64,000 nt of DNA from Pezizomycotina sp. ARF18. Taxonomy: Eukaryota; Ascomycota. Positions 25,741-37,713 of the stretch are shown here, one piece after another (within the stretch, counting starts at the first letter, position 1; each line of letters opens with the position of its first letter). The stretch is taken from assembly GCA_002224055.1 (NCBI GenBank), contig AZLU01000171.1:27976-91975 (forward strand), given 5' to 3'. The position numbers were made by a program, and so were the translations under genes. The notes under the pieces were generated by a model. That model worked only from the letters and a program-made list of their open reading frames with translations, was not told where the DNA came from and did no database searches.

Positions 25741-26971
25741 TGTTTAGTCGCTTCCGCTTGCGTTGATGTTTAACTTTCTCAAGGTGGTCCCTCTTTTGTC
25801 TGTTCCTTATCTCGCTTTTAGCGGGCGGTACAGTCTATTTGCTGTTTGTTTTGACGCGATAGAACCGAAAGGGTCAGAAGATGATCACGACGGAGAGGTA
25901 AGAGCGCCGTTTCGAAAGAATACAGATGTTCGAATGATAAGCAGATGGCGGCGCAAGTTGTGGGTATGCTTGTGGATAGGAAAAAAATAAAGAGGTTTAA
26001 GAAAGTGTCGCTAACTTTTCAGTCCTATAGTCATTCGGTTTTTTCTGCGTGAGCCGCCGCGCGCAGTGATAAAATGTTCTTTTAATTTGGGGGCAAACGA
26101 GCGGCACCCGGATGATTCCGGAACCCCGGGCTAAAGCGGGCCGTAAGGGTTTTCAAGGCAATAGGAAATTAAATTACCAAAAAAAAAAAAAAAAAAAAAG
26201 GGAAAAAAAGGCCAATATATACCTCAACTTCGTACGATATTTCTAAAGCGAAAGATAGAGCAAAATTGGTCGTCTGTAAATAATCATGTTGATACGAAAT
26301 GAATCATAATCAAAACTTCAAGCTGGGCAATGTTTCTTGACAATTCCTAGAATAAAATCGCCTCAGAAATTATAGCTAGACGTGCAATACCAGCTATACT
26401 ATAGCAGTTCTCATCACGATAATAAAAAAAAGGACATACTTTTATATGAATTCGTATAAGTACACAAGTCACGACGATTGTGCTTTATTTCCGTAGTAAA
26501 GATAGGAGATATATGAATGGATCCAGTAGTAAAATCGCCCGGAGACAACGAGGGATGAAAGAGATATCATTAATGAAAGGAAAGGCAGGGAGGAACGAAA
26601 AGACAAGAAGGTAAAGAAAGATAAGAACTGACAAACATGCTGAATTGATAACAATAATGAACAGGATGAAATAAATATTTGGAAGCTTGTCTTGATCGCA
26701 AACAAGCAACTGGTTTAATAACACATTTGAAAATGAAGCAGCTATCGTTCTTCTCTGGGATGGGAGGTGATGTCAAGGAGTGTAACAAAGATAAAACCAT
26801 CTGTGCTTGAAGAGCATTGGAAAAAAGTATTCGGTGATGATATGACGACAAACGACTAATAGATTGATAGTAAAAAGAACTTGAATTTATTATCTCACAG
26901 CTTAATAACTATATATTCGATTTTGGTGGGGTTGGAAATCGACATTCGCTCGGGAGGATATATACGGTTTA
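25741..26971. other. Intergenic region between RBD2 and aconitase
   Basis: About 1.2 kb, AT-rich, with poly-A at 26180-26199. A minus-strand frame at 26,470-26,850 gives only a hydrophobic, motif-free translation and more likely lies in the aconitase 3' region. No gene supported. Confidence 0.5.
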
Positions 26972-29900
26972 TTAGTTCTTCGACTTAGCCAGTGGTTGAG
27001 CGCGGAGCCGGCTTTGAACCACGCGATTTGACCTGTTGAGGAATTGTAAAATTCATGTTAATATGCAAGTTATAACGACTATATCAAAAGTGAAAATTAG
27101 GTTTTTGACTTACCCTCGTTGAATGTGTGTAGCAGGTTGGTTTCCCAAGATTTCCGTCCGTCGAGGTAAACTTGGCCCTAACAGGCTTATCTGGTGCAAT
27201 ATCGGAGATGTAGAGGTCACTGCGATAAATGTGAGCATCTGATAAAACTGAACCAGGAAGTACTCTACAAATATGAAAGATGAAATGGCAGACTTACACT
27301 TTGTCATCGAATTTAACCTTGTCATAATCATCAGGGTTCTCAAAGGTGAGCGGAAGCATGCCCTGCTTCTTGAGGTTGTTTCGTGCTGTAGAGGGAAAGG
27401 CGCCTACGTTAGCTAGCTTGTACTTCGGCGTATGTTAAGGTTTTTTTTTTTTAAAAAAAAAAAAAACTAGGGGGGGGGGGGAATTTACTTACAATACGGG
27501 CAAAAGAACGAGTAATGATAGCTAGACCTCCGAGTGGCGGGTTCCAGGGCAGCATGCTCACGGGAAGATCCTTCTCCGTAGTTCCAGTCACCAACAACGA
27601 CCATCTGACACCCTTGGCCTTGTAGTCCCTAGCGGTGCTCGGAACGGCGTCGTAGTTACCGGTGAGGACGTTCCTGACCTTGTTGGCCTCGCCGTTGTCG
27701 GCGTTGATGGCGCCGATGAGCATGTTGTTGAGATGTTGTCCAAGTGTCCACGGTACTTGAGCAGGGTCCGGCCATGGGAGATGTGATCGGTGGTGGTCTT
27801 GCCCCTTGGTCTTGATAATGGGGAGATCCTTAGCGTCCTTTCCATCCCAAGCTTCGAAGGGAGAGAAATCTGGAGACGATCCGACGAGGGAGATACGTCG
27901 ACCTGAACGGAAGCCCTGTCCTGAGGAGCCTGGTAAGTATCTTGACCCGGGTCATATCCTTTCTCCGGAAGGCCAACAACCGCTGGGGGCTGAAGCTTGA
28001 ACTCTGCCATCCTTGCCTTGAGGGTATCCGTCAGGGGGTTAAACCTGAGGTCGCCGGCAATTGTGAAGGCCATGACGAGATCGTGAGTGACGAAAGCGTG
28101 GGTGGCTGGATTCGATCGTTGCGACCGGTAAAGTTACGGTTGTATGAGGAGACAATCGAGTTGGGCTCTCCCTTCTTGACGTCCTGGCGATCCATTGACG
28201 ATGCAAGGACCGCAAGCGAGCAAGAACCATACCGCCGACTCCTCGAAGGTTTCGAGCTGTCCATCACGAGCGATGGTCGCGCGGATTTGCTCAGAGCAGG
28301 AGTAACGGTGAAAAGCGACTTGGCCTTGATGCCGTGAGAAAGGGCGTCCCGAGCGATGGAAGCAGATCGGGTCATGTCCTCGTAGGAAGAGTTGGTGCAA
28401 GACCAATAAGGCCGACTTGACCTCCGTTGGCACTTGTTCTCCTCAACGGCCTGTTGAACTTGGAATTGGCGTTGCAAGATCGGGGGTGAAAGGGCCGTTA
28501 ACGTGCGGTTCCAGTTCGGAAGGTTGATTTCGATGAGTTGGTCGTACTCGGCTCTTCGTCTTCGTGGAGCTCATTGGCGTAAGTCCGAGCGAAATCACCG
28601 ATACTCTTTGCGCTTGGTGGCGGCGAGGTAGTCGTGCATGCGGTCGTTGAAGGGAAGATGGAAGTCGTGGCTCCAATTTCGGCACCCATGTTGCAGATGG
28701 TTCCCATACCAGTGCAGAAAGCGTTTCAACACCGGACCGTGATATTCAACAATAGCTCCAGTACCTCCTTGACGGTAAGAATGCCGCAACCTTAAGAATA
28801 ATATCTGTAGTACACCAATGATAGTTGTCAGCCTAATATATCCGTTACTAGCAAAGTACACAAACATTAATTGCCCACCTTTCGGGCAGTCCACCCATTC
28901 ATTTGCCCCTAAGCTTGACACCGATAACCTTTGGAGCCTTCAGTTCCCAGGGAAGCCCAGCCATGACATCGACGGCGTCCGCACACCAACGCCATAGCAG
29001 CCATACGAGAACCTCCGGCATTGGTGTGTGAGAGTCGGTACCGATGAGAAGAGCGCCGGGGAAGGCATAGTTTTCGAGGATGATTGATGGATAATACCGG
29101 AGCCAGGCTTCCAGAAACCAATGTTGTACTTGGCGCAAGCTGACGACAAGAAGTTGTAAAACCTAATAGAAGTTAATATGTGAAAAAGACACTTTAAAAA
29201 AAGAAAAAAATAAATAAAAAAAAATACTAGAGCTGTCACTTACTCTTGTTGATTTGTTCCGCCCTGCGAGATCCTTGGCGCCACCGACTTGAGCTTCGAT
29301 CAAGTGATCGCAGTGCACCGTCGACGGAGTGGCGACCGACGGCATACCGGCGCTCATAAATTGGAAGGATAGCCATTTTGTGCCGTGCATCTTGGCAAGC
29401 TACACGATCGGGCCGAAGCTTCAGGTACGACTTGCCCCGCTCGATTCTTGGTTATGAGGATCATCGAGATGCGAATAGAGAACCTTTTCCGAGAATGTGA
29501 GGGGACGGTTTGAGACGTTTTCTCACGATAGCCAGATTCTCGGCCATTTTTTCTATTTGGAGTGACGCCATTCTTCTTTAGCAATTGAACCCCGCCCAAT
29601 TGATCGAGATGGATATTTTCGGTACGAGCTCGAAAGAACCCCATGTAACTTCCTCTCGCTTGAAAAGTGAACAAAAGCAGACGTCTCTTACTTGTAATTG
29701 ATATAATTTCCCTACATTGTAAGAGTAATTAGTTAAGCATGCATATCCCTCGATAAGATTTGAAGATGTGATATTTACCTTCTCCCAATTGGTCATTTCG
29801 ACCTTCTTATCTAGCGGGTTGTCGGTGGTAGTCGCGAGACCGCGATACCGTTGAAACCTATTACATTTCGATTAACGTTAAAGAAACAAATCATTTTCAC

Positions 29901-30212
29901 TTTGATGCGTCGCATCCAGGCGTGAATTCTAGTAACTTTAGAGCGTCAAACTTACGACATTGCGGCCGGCACACTAGAGACGATGTTAGCTTCCCTGCTC
30001 CCACTTCCGAACCCCCTCCAAAAAAGCGGAAATTTTGATGAAAACATTGGCTTCAAAAAAAAAAAAAAAAAAAGAGATATATAGATGAGAGGAAAAGACA
30101 GAGGCTAGGTCGCCTGCGAGTGAACGGAGATACAATTCCATGACGATCAAGCAATTGTTTTTTTGATTTACTTACCAGCCGGGTCCCCTCGGTAGGCACG
30201 AGCAGACAGCAT
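26972..30212 (-). CDS. ACO1: Mitochondrial aconitate hydratase
   Basis: Interconverts citrate and isocitrate in the TCA cycle using a [4Fe-4S] cluster in the matrix. Begins at ATG 30212 ([13 protein letters not shown]), with a mitochondrial presequence spread over short exons. After [20 protein letters not shown] come [125 protein letters not shown] with cluster-ligand Cys, [17 protein letters not shown]-like sequence, and the C-terminal domain ([30 protein letters not shown]-like, [18 protein letters not shown]). Stop at 26972-26974. Introns are numerous; one near 27380-27490 carries C12, T14 and A12 runs on the gene strand. Many frame jumps, but no domain is missing. Confidence 0.92.
27441..27481. 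repeat. T12-A14 run followed by G12
   Basis: Composite homopolymers T12 (27441-27452), A14 (27453-27466) and G12 (27470-27481), all inside an aconitase intron just downstream of the GTAAGT donor on the minus strand. Confidence 0.9.
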
Positions 30213-31477
30213 GACGCAAGATTTTTTTTTTTATGACGGCGGGCAGGAGGCAAGCAGTTACTCGAAGAACTGAGCCTTGAAGAAGGGATGCGATTACTTA
30301 TTTCTTGTCAACTATACAGATAAAGAAAAAGCATCAGTACCAATTCCTCATAATGATAGTCTCTTGATGTCTTATACCCTATTGTTAAATTCCTGTATAC
30401 TTTTGCGATGATACTTTTTGCGCTGTGTCTTTTGTAGTGGAAAGGGAAGGAAGGAAGGAATTGGAAGAGGAGATGGAGAACTATGAAATAAAGAATAACG
30501 AAATAAAAGAGATACTTTTTTATCACTTACTGTGCGTGCTTGTGTGTGGGTGGGAAGAAAAAAAAATCTTTATGACGGTCAAAAGAAAGAGTAGGATTGA
30601 AGAGATAGAAATAAAGTAGCGTTCGTAGCTTATCCTCCCGCTCGAGAAAAAAAGAGATCGTGATGGGAAAGAGAAAAAAGGGAATCTGTAACGGCCTGCG
30701 CCTTTTGCTGGCTTATCTTTTATTTACAACTGACGAAGCTCACTGGAGCATATATATAAGTATCTCTTCAGACTTAAACTTGGACACGGTGATATTTATA
30801 TTATTTATATCTTTTATATCTTACGGCAGTTTCGGACCAAAGGCTTTTGGACAAGATCCAGAAAAGCCCTCTCTCTTGTGGCCTCTGTCTCTTTCTCTTT
30901 CTTTTTCTCTCACATGGAAGGGGGATTTCGGTGACATAAACAGAGGGGCAGAGAAAGTGGAGATTGGCCAATCATGGAGCGATATTTACAAGAGATATCA
31001 CGGACAATTGAAAGGGGCACAAGACTTTCGCAAGGGCTGCTAACCCCCCAAGTATTGCACACCTCAAGGGTTTCCTTATTCTGGCTTAGCTGCCCTTTTG
31101 CTTTTTTCCCTTGCAGGTTAATCGTCAGTCTATACTTGCTGTTCCTCCTTCCAGAGCTTCAGCTGCATGCGACAACAGCCGAGGGCCTTTTTTCCCCTAT
31201 CCTTTTGAGATCTAATGGAAGCTAGGACGCTATTGCGGAAATATTATGAGCTTATTTCGTTTATAGTAGCTCTCAGTCAGATTAATTGATTGCATTTGAG
31301 CTCTTTGAATCTCGGATATCTTCTGTCGTTGTTTCGGAGAAGTGTCGGTTGTCCGAACAATTTCCGTCTGATAATAAAAAAAAAAAAAAAATTTTTTTCT
31401 CCCGCGCACCAACGACCATTAAAATTTTTTAATGCTACCGTTCTAAACAAAAGCAACCACTTCACCACCACCGATAT
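30213..31477. promoter_or_regulatory. Divergent promoter region between ACO1 and BUD20
   Basis: Shared upstream region of 1.27 kb between minus-strand aconitase and plus-strand BUD20. It contains T11 near 30221, purine-rich tracts at 30430-30480 and 30600-30680, a CT block at 30,880-30,910, and A16-T7 at 31,377-31,398. No motif decides a transcription start. Short ORFs show no family signature. Confidence 0.45.
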
Positions 31478-32093
31478 ATGCCTCCAGAACGTAAAACAAA
31501 GCGTCGCACGCGGTTCGTCACTGCTCCTTTTCCTAATTCCTTTCTTAAAATCACTCCTACACGTAAATTTTTTTTTTTCCCCTTTGCCAATTTAGCAACT
31601 ATGCGACTAACCTGGTGACGTTTCTTTGTAGCGACCTGGACCAATCGCCTCGGATCTAGCTTCGCCCCGCAAGCTGTCGCAGCGCCTGTCACTGCTAGCA
31701 TCCGATGACTCCCAGGTCTAGGCCAGTACTACTGCAAACCGTGCGCAAAGTTCTTCGAAACAGGCACTGCGCTGTCGACGCACGAGAGGGCGAAGACGCA
31801 CAAGAACGGTAGGATACCAACAAGCAAGGAAAAAAAAAAAAGATGTACAGATACGACGAAAGCGCAGCTTCATGTGAATCGCCATTGACACTGAGTTAAC
31901 CATTTTTTTTTTCTCTTCTAGCTTACGATTACTAAAGGAAGAACCGTACACGCAAGAGGAAGCGAACGCCGCAGCTGGAGTCGGCGTAGACAACGGAAGG
32001 ACGACGAACTTTTCGGTCTCAGCGGCAGATATACTAGCTAAGGTGTCGAGATTCGTAACAAGGTCGTGCTGGATCACGATGACGTTTCAATGA
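31478..32093 (+). CDS. BUD20: Bud20-type C2H2 zinc-finger 60S shuttling factor
   Basis: Bud20 (human ZNF593) is a shuttling factor that joins pre-60S ribosomal subunits and helps their nuclear export. Exon 1 begins ATG at 31478 with MPPERKTKRRTR; a following exon, after an acceptor TTTGTAG near 31634, gives RDLDQ and a linker (ASDLASPRKLSQRLSLLASD), then the zinc finger QYYCKPCAKFFETGTALSTH with ERAKTHKN. After an intron (about 31808-31920, with a T9 tract before the acceptor) the last exon reads LRLLKEEPYTQEEANAAAGV and ends at 32091-32093. KTKRRTRDLDQ, the CxxC-x12-HxxxxxH finger and EEPYTQEEA-AAG are all diagnostic. A frame jump lies near 31710. The intron 1 donor is uncertain. Confidence 0.82.
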
Positions 32094-32553
32094 AAGGAGA
32101 AAAGCAAGCGCAGGAAGCTTCGTGACCATCTTGTTTTCATTACCGTGTTTATTGTCTATTGTTTTGATACTCATTTTGCGGCGTTCGTATGTTTTCTCTT
32201 CACAAGGAAAAGAAAAAAGCTTTCGAATATCATGTCCCATGTTATCCATCAGCGAGCAGAGTCTCGAAAAACACTTTACGTTCAGTGTGAATTGTAATGC
32301 TATCTATAGAAAAAAAATATTACGACGAATTAATGAACATTAAAGAAATAACCACAATGTTTAACATGATACATGAACTCAAAATAATGCACATCTATAA
32401 AGAGAGCAACACTGATGACCCCCAAAAAAAACTTCGAAACCCAAAACTATACCAGTCCATCACCGACAAAGAAAGCCCTAGAGACATGAATGAAGAGAGT
32501 AGAAACAAAGAAATGGGTTCTTTAGTAGTCTATATATACCGATATCAAGGCTT
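32094..32553. other. Convergent 3' region between BUD20 and the CSR1-like gene
   Basis: About 460 bp between two genes facing each other. AT-rich, no recognised gene; an open frame at 32,300-32,600 on the plus strand is antisense to the 3' end of the neighbour and has no motif. Confidence 0.5.
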
Positions 32554-34860
32554 TCAATCAATGTCAATATTCATTCCGGCAGGGCGGCACCGTTGGAGTT
32601 TTGCGTAGAATTCACTTGCCGCCTTCCTTGATGACGCGGTACGATCGTACCACGTCTTCGCTCTTATGTGCTTATCGAGCTTCCAGTAGTTCTCCCGGAG
32701 CAGCCTTACCAGCTCCTTGCGCTCCTCCTTGAGCGGGGTTCCGAATCGCTACCGGTGTTAGGTTCCTTCATCCAGGCCTTAGTATTCTCCTCGAACCTGT
32801 CGTACAGCTCCTCCCTTTCCTCCTGGAGCTTATCGCGGGCTGCCGTATCCAAGTGAGCGGCGTTTTCGTTTTCGGAAGGTTCGATGTACTCGTATCCCAT
32901 TTCTCGTCGCCTTCGAGCTCCTGAATTTTTGGGATTAGGGATAAATTTTTCGAGATCGTCCAAGCTCTTTGTGAAGTGGATCTTGCTTGCCACGACGGGA
33001 TCAGCCAGCCTTTGATGATAGACTACAAAATAGAATAGGAGAATATTAGTAAAATAGACAATTATGTTAGTGCATGGGATTTTCCGTAGTAAATAATTGT
33101 GGTGTTCATACCCAAATGCTCTGGAAAATCCATGGCGCCTTATGAATGAGGCAGATGCCTAAGCTCTCAGATAGTGTGCTTCAAAGCATTTGANNNNNNN
33201 NNNNNNNNNNNNNNNNNNNNNNNNNNNNNNNNNNNNNNNNNNNNNNNNNNNNNNNNNNNNNNNNNNNNNNNNNNNNNNNNNNNNNNNNNNNNNNNNNNNN
33301 NNNNNNNNNNNNNNNNNNNNNNNNNNNNNNNNNNNNNNNNNNNNNNNNNNNNNNNNNNNNNNNNNNNNNNNNNNNNNNNNNNNNNNNNNNNNNNNNNNNN
33401 NNNNNNNNNNNNNNNNNNNNNNNNNNNNNNNNNNNNNNNNNNNNNNNNNNNNNNNNNNNNNNNNNNNNNNNNNNNNNNNNNNNNNNNNNNNNNNNNNNNN
33501 NNNNNNNNNNNNNNNNNNNNNNNNNNNNNNNNNNNNNNNNNNNNNNNNNNNNNNNNNNNNNNNNNNNNNNNNNNNNNNNNNNNNNNNNNNNNNNNNNNNN
33601 NNNNNNNNNNNNNNNNNNNNNNNNNNNNNNNNNNNNNNNNNNNNNNNNNNNNNNNNNNNNNNNNNNNNNNNNNNNNNNNNNNNNNNNNNNNNNNNNNNNN
33701 NNNNNNNNNNNNNNNNNNNNNNNNNNNNNNNNNNNNNNNNNNNNNNNNNNNNNNNNNNNNNNNCCCAAACTTGGACATGTCGAAGAACACACTGATAGAA
33801 GTTGTTAGCTACCATTATATCCATTTGCAATATATGAAAAGAAACACTTACAGCAGTGTCAACCGGAGGTTAAGCATTATCCTTGCCGTCTCGATAGATA
33901 AACAGTGTATTTCTCGATAGCTCCGGTGGCTGGTCGGATCCTCTGTGCAAGTGAACCCGAATGACACAGATGGGCCTGCTCCGGTCTACGGCCGTGTATG
34001 AAAGACTGCCCATCGTAGCTGCTGTCATGAAACTCGTCTCCAGATTTCAAAGCGTCCAGTTCCTTCCCCGACTATTTCCTCGACCTAAGTATTTAAATGA
34101 ATTAGCGCATGTCCAGAGGGAGAACGCAGAACTCGGGGATTTTTTTTTTTGTGGAGGGATATGAGTAGAGAAATACATTAACTTCACGAGCCCTCCATTT
34201 TATGGTAGACACCATCATGACGAGAGCCTTCTCAACATCCCACTTCCTAGCTCGTAGGAAGCGAAGGAGCAAAGCGTCCGGGTGATCAAACTTTCCAAAT
34301 AAGGAAGGCATTTCGTAGTTCCTCAGTCGTCATGGTGGAGATGGTATGCCTGAATTCCTTCGTCAGGCCATACTTGTCGTCAGCTTCCGTGCTCGAAGAC
34401 AAAATTCCCGAATGTGGAGTTGAGGTGCCGCTGCTCGAGGCAACCGAGGCGTCGTCGCCGCCTTTGTTCTTCTTGTTCCTGCGCAAGCCGAACTTCTTTT
34501 TCTTCTTTTATCGAGGGAAAGATCCGAGTCGACTCGTCCCGGAGTTCCGCATCGACATCGTCGGCATCGTTGTCAGGCTCGTCGTCGACCTCGGCCTCAG
34601 CGCTGAGCTATTGAATAGCTTCAAAGTTGCGCCCCAGAGCTCCTTCAGCTTCGCCTCCTGCTCTGCGGTAAGCGTTTCCGGTCGTCCGGGAGGATCTTGG
34701 GGTAGTCATTGTGCTGTCTGTTGAGTCTGAGTTTGAGTCTTTGCTGCGAATTTTCTTCGTCCGGCGAATTATCGGTAGTAGCTTGAGCGTCGTCTTCGTG
34801 TGCTTGATGTTCTGGAGATCTGAATGGCCAAAACCGAGAAGGCGGTCGCAACTTTAAGTA
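32554..34860 (-). CDS. CRAL-TRIO (Sec14/Csr1-like) phosphatidylinositol transfer protein, interrupted by an assembly gap
   Basis: Sec14-like proteins move phosphatidylinositol and other lipids between membranes. Reading leftward: HNDYPKILPDDRK, LTAEQEAKLKELWGATLKLF, an acidic linker, RRNKKNKGGDDASVASSSGT, DDKYGLTKEFRHTISTMTTE (CRAL-TRIO-N), FDHPDALLLRFLRARKWDVE and KALVMMVSTIKWR, then GQSFIHGR, RSRPICVIRVHLHRG, KYTVYLIETARIML, SVFFDMSKFG, the N run, KCFEAHYPESLGICLIHKAP, WIFQSIW, an intron with ACTAAC, SIIKGWL, VVASKIHFTKSLDDLEKFIP, and DTAARDKLQEEREELYDRFE to the stop at 32554-32556. This order is that of Csr1-type fungal proteins. The start is not fixed: codons upstream of 34851 remain open to about 34898 without an ATG, so a further 5' exon is possible. 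Several frame jumps. Confidence 0.82.
33194..33763. other. Assembly gap of 570 N
   Basis: A run of N inside the CRAL-TRIO domain of the lipid transfer gene. Flanking codons give FDMSKFG on one side and KCFEAHY on the other; in the family these are separated by only about 13 residues. Confidence 1.
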
Positions 34861-35595
34861 GAAATACTTGGCGGACTTGTAGCGACGGTCGAAGCTTTAA
34901 TTAGACCTGGTCGTCTTCTTGCCCAATCAGACAGGTGCCCACGGAAGTTTGATTAGATTCGAGAGTGTTGGTAAAACCAGACAAATCGTGGATAACTGGC
35001 AGAATTAAGGCCCGCTCTCGCTCGTTCCGGAAGATCGACTGGTAACGGTCCACTGTTTTGGAAACCGGAGGATTCAATAAAGGTAAAGACGCCGAGTGCG
35101 AAGAGTGTAGGGCAGAGCAGATAACCGCGGTTGACTATCGTGATTCTTCTTCTGTCTTCTTTTTTTCTTCCTGACGTTACTCCTGTGCTTCTTTTTTCTC
35201 CTTCCCCTCCTTTTTGTGATGTTCCCTGTAAAACTCTTGTTTTTTATACGATGATGCGGAGTAGTAATACAGGTACGGGGGTTGTGGCCGGTAAATGTTC
35301 CAGGAGGGTTGAAACCACGGGGCCGTGGCGGAGCGCAGGGTGGATTTATGTATCGAAGAGTCCTTGCGGATCCGGCGGTAGCGCTAGAGTGGTGTGAATC
35401 GTAGCGGAGGTACATGCGAGTGTGCTCGGAGTACATGTGCCTGCCCTGCTTCAATGCGGACTAGAATGCGGTTTCTGGGGACGTACCCCAACAATAAGGG
35501 TTGCAAGGGACCAGAAATAGGATAACGGTTGGGGAGGAATAGTAATGACAGGGAGCTTGATCTTTCATTCAGATGAAGAAGAAGATCCGACCACC

Positions 35596-35633
<38 letters not shown>

Positions 35634-36616
35634 AGAAAGACAAGGGTCGCAATTTGCTTCTGACAGAGCGGTTTCAGCCCGAACGATAGATCACCACTAA
35701 AAGTCCTGCACCGTTGTTATTAATATACTTCAATTTATATCTGTATTCATGGGTTCATTTTATTATTATAATTATATCTTATTATTATTGATCCTCGTCG
35801 CAATAATTAATGAGCTAAGTAACTCTCTCTTTGAATGCGTACTCTCTCATAGGTGCACATATATCTTGCTTCGGAGATGACAAAAAAAAAAAAAAAAAAA
35901 GAACGAATATAGAAGAGAGTCGTGTGTATATTTTGCTACTCCTGCGTAATGTAGAAAAAAGAAAGAAAAGGCTCCCACCTTGCAGGATTTTTCTCCTGCG
36001 TTGCTTTTTCATGGATGCCGATTACTCCGGAGGTGGGAGGAAAAGGAAATTGCTCTAGCTTACCTGCTCTTCTTTCTTAGCCTCAAGCCTTTTTTGCCTA
36101 CTACACTGGTTCTCCACTAGATTGGAACTTTGGAAGACCTCAAGGCTCGGGGAGAAACGAATAGGGAAGGAGCGGCACGGTTGAGGACGGTCGGCAAGAA
36201 GTACAGTCGCGGTTTGTGAGTCTGTACGAATTAAACAGCTTCCTCTGTTGCGGTTTTGTGTATATCCACAGGTTCAAACGGATATAGAAGATAGAAAGGA
36301 ATGGGAATGGGAATACTTATTAATTGTAGATAAACTGGGATCCTGGTTTTTCTCTTCGGAACTTGATTCAAGGAATTCTCACAATTTTTGGCGGGGTAGA
36401 AGGGAACACCTTTAGCTCCAAAGCTCCCGATATCAAGGGAATAATCAGATCGATATCGATATGCGCTACTGCTAGTACCGCCAGATATTCTTAATATTCG
36501 TTCATCTATTTATTCATGTATGTACTGCGTTAATTTTATAGATCACTTAGATATATTATTTATTCTTGTCGTATATTTCTTATTTTTGAAATTACTTTTA
36601 GAAACCCCCCCCCCCC

Positions 36617-36651
<35 letters not shown>

Positions 36652-36686
36652 ATCACGAAGCTTCCAGATAACGTATCTTTACCGAC
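34861..36686. other. Intergenic region between the CSR1-like and BLOC1S4-like genes
   Basis: About 1.8 kb. It holds the promoter of the lipid transfer gene, poly-A at 35600-35629, an A20 run near 35881, and a C13-A32 composite at 36605-36649 close to the next start codon. A minus-strand frame at 35,074-35,454 is Arg/Lys/Pro-rich but shows no family motif. No gene supported. Confidence 0.45.
36605..36649. repeat. C13-A32 composite homopolymer
   Basis: Thirteen C followed directly by 32 A, ending 37 bp upstream of the proposed BLOC1S4-like start codon, so probably in its leader or core promoter. Confidence 0.9.
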
Positions 36687-37598
36687 ATGCCGGGAGCCGT
36701 TCCTCCAGATAGACCACCCCCTTTCAATGCGACATCACTCCAGACGAGATAGCGTCGGAGATATCTGAATTCATCAGATCTTATCTTCACGATCCAACGG
36801 TAAGGAGAACGGGAGGGGGAAAAAAGGAATTATATGCGCACGGATCCAACAAATCCCCTCCCTTGGATTCTTATCTAAAGCAAGACAGTCCCCTTCCTCT
36901 ATATGGATTTAAGCTTGTCAGGGTCTTCGGATCAGGGTCCTCGGATTATTCTTCCCTCTCTTTTTGCGATTCTGGGTGTTGATATGCGACGCTGCTGGAT
37001 TCTAGAAGCTGACGAAAATTTTTTTTCTAAAGGTATCACATGTTACGTCCTGGAGACGAAGTATGACCTACAGGTGCACAAGGACAACCTTCAAGATGTG
37101 CGTGATAAAGCATCTGGTGCTATATTTCTCAACCTGGGGCGGTTTTTTGCTGACACAGAGGGCATACGGTGATCTTACTCGATTCAGGTCCAATCGCAAA
37201 TTTCGTCGGTGATAGAACCGATGCAACGCATCTGCTCCCATTGCTGGAGAGCTAAAGGATATGTACGAACAGATTGACTTGCTAGAGGTAAAAAAAGAAA
37301 TCTTTCATCTACCCTGACAGCCCCGAGAAATTGCGATAACCGTTGATAACGTGTTTTATCTTCCCAGCATCTTGTCAACGACGTTATTGTAAAGAATATT
37401 AAAGATTTGACCGGCGCGCTGGAAAAAACCGAGCAGTCCGTCAGGCGTGAGACAAAAGCCCTAGATGAAGGGCGCTTTGTCGAGCTGTGGAAGGGCATAG
37501 ACATGGGCCCCAAGGACGAAAGAAGGATATTCAAAGCGAGCGATTATTTTAACGAAGATGGTCGACTTGTGAGCAATGCTAAAGCTACGGAAAGCTGA
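36687..37598 (+). CDS. Probable BLOC-1 subunit 4 (cappuccino)-like protein
   Basis: BLOC-1 is a coiled-coil complex on endosomes that works in sorting to lysosome-related compartments and the vacuole. From ATG at 36687 the frame gives MPGAVPPDRPPPF and ITPDEIASEISEFIRSYLHD before a GTAAGG donor. A middle part near 37,080-37,200 is hard to read. The last exons give ELKDMYEQIDLLE, an intron (about 37288-37369), then HLVNDVIVKNIKDLTGALEK and TEQSVRRETKALDEGRF, ending IFKASDYFNEDGRL. The IYxxIDxLE-VxxV heptad block followed by a terminal IFKxxDYF matches animal BLOC1S4 in order. This is recognition from memory over a short stretch, so another small coiled-coil subunit remains possible. Confidence 0.5.
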
Positions 37599-37713
37599 CC
37601 TTTAAAAAAAAGTATCTATATGCGAGAAATTGTACTGTACAATCTAATAATACACGGGAATATAGGGAAGAAGAGAAAGCTATAAAAGAATTTGTAATGA
37701 TATCTTTTGAAGC

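Noticed and set aside
30308-31225. Short ORFs in the ACO1-BUD20 divergent region
   Set aside because: All are under 130 codons, lack motifs and start without context; the region is better explained as a bidirectional promoter with leaders.
33159-33920. Long ORFs of 200-248 codons on both strands
   Set aside because: They consist almost entirely of unknown residues from the run of N and have no coding meaning; only the flanks belong to the CSR1-like gene.
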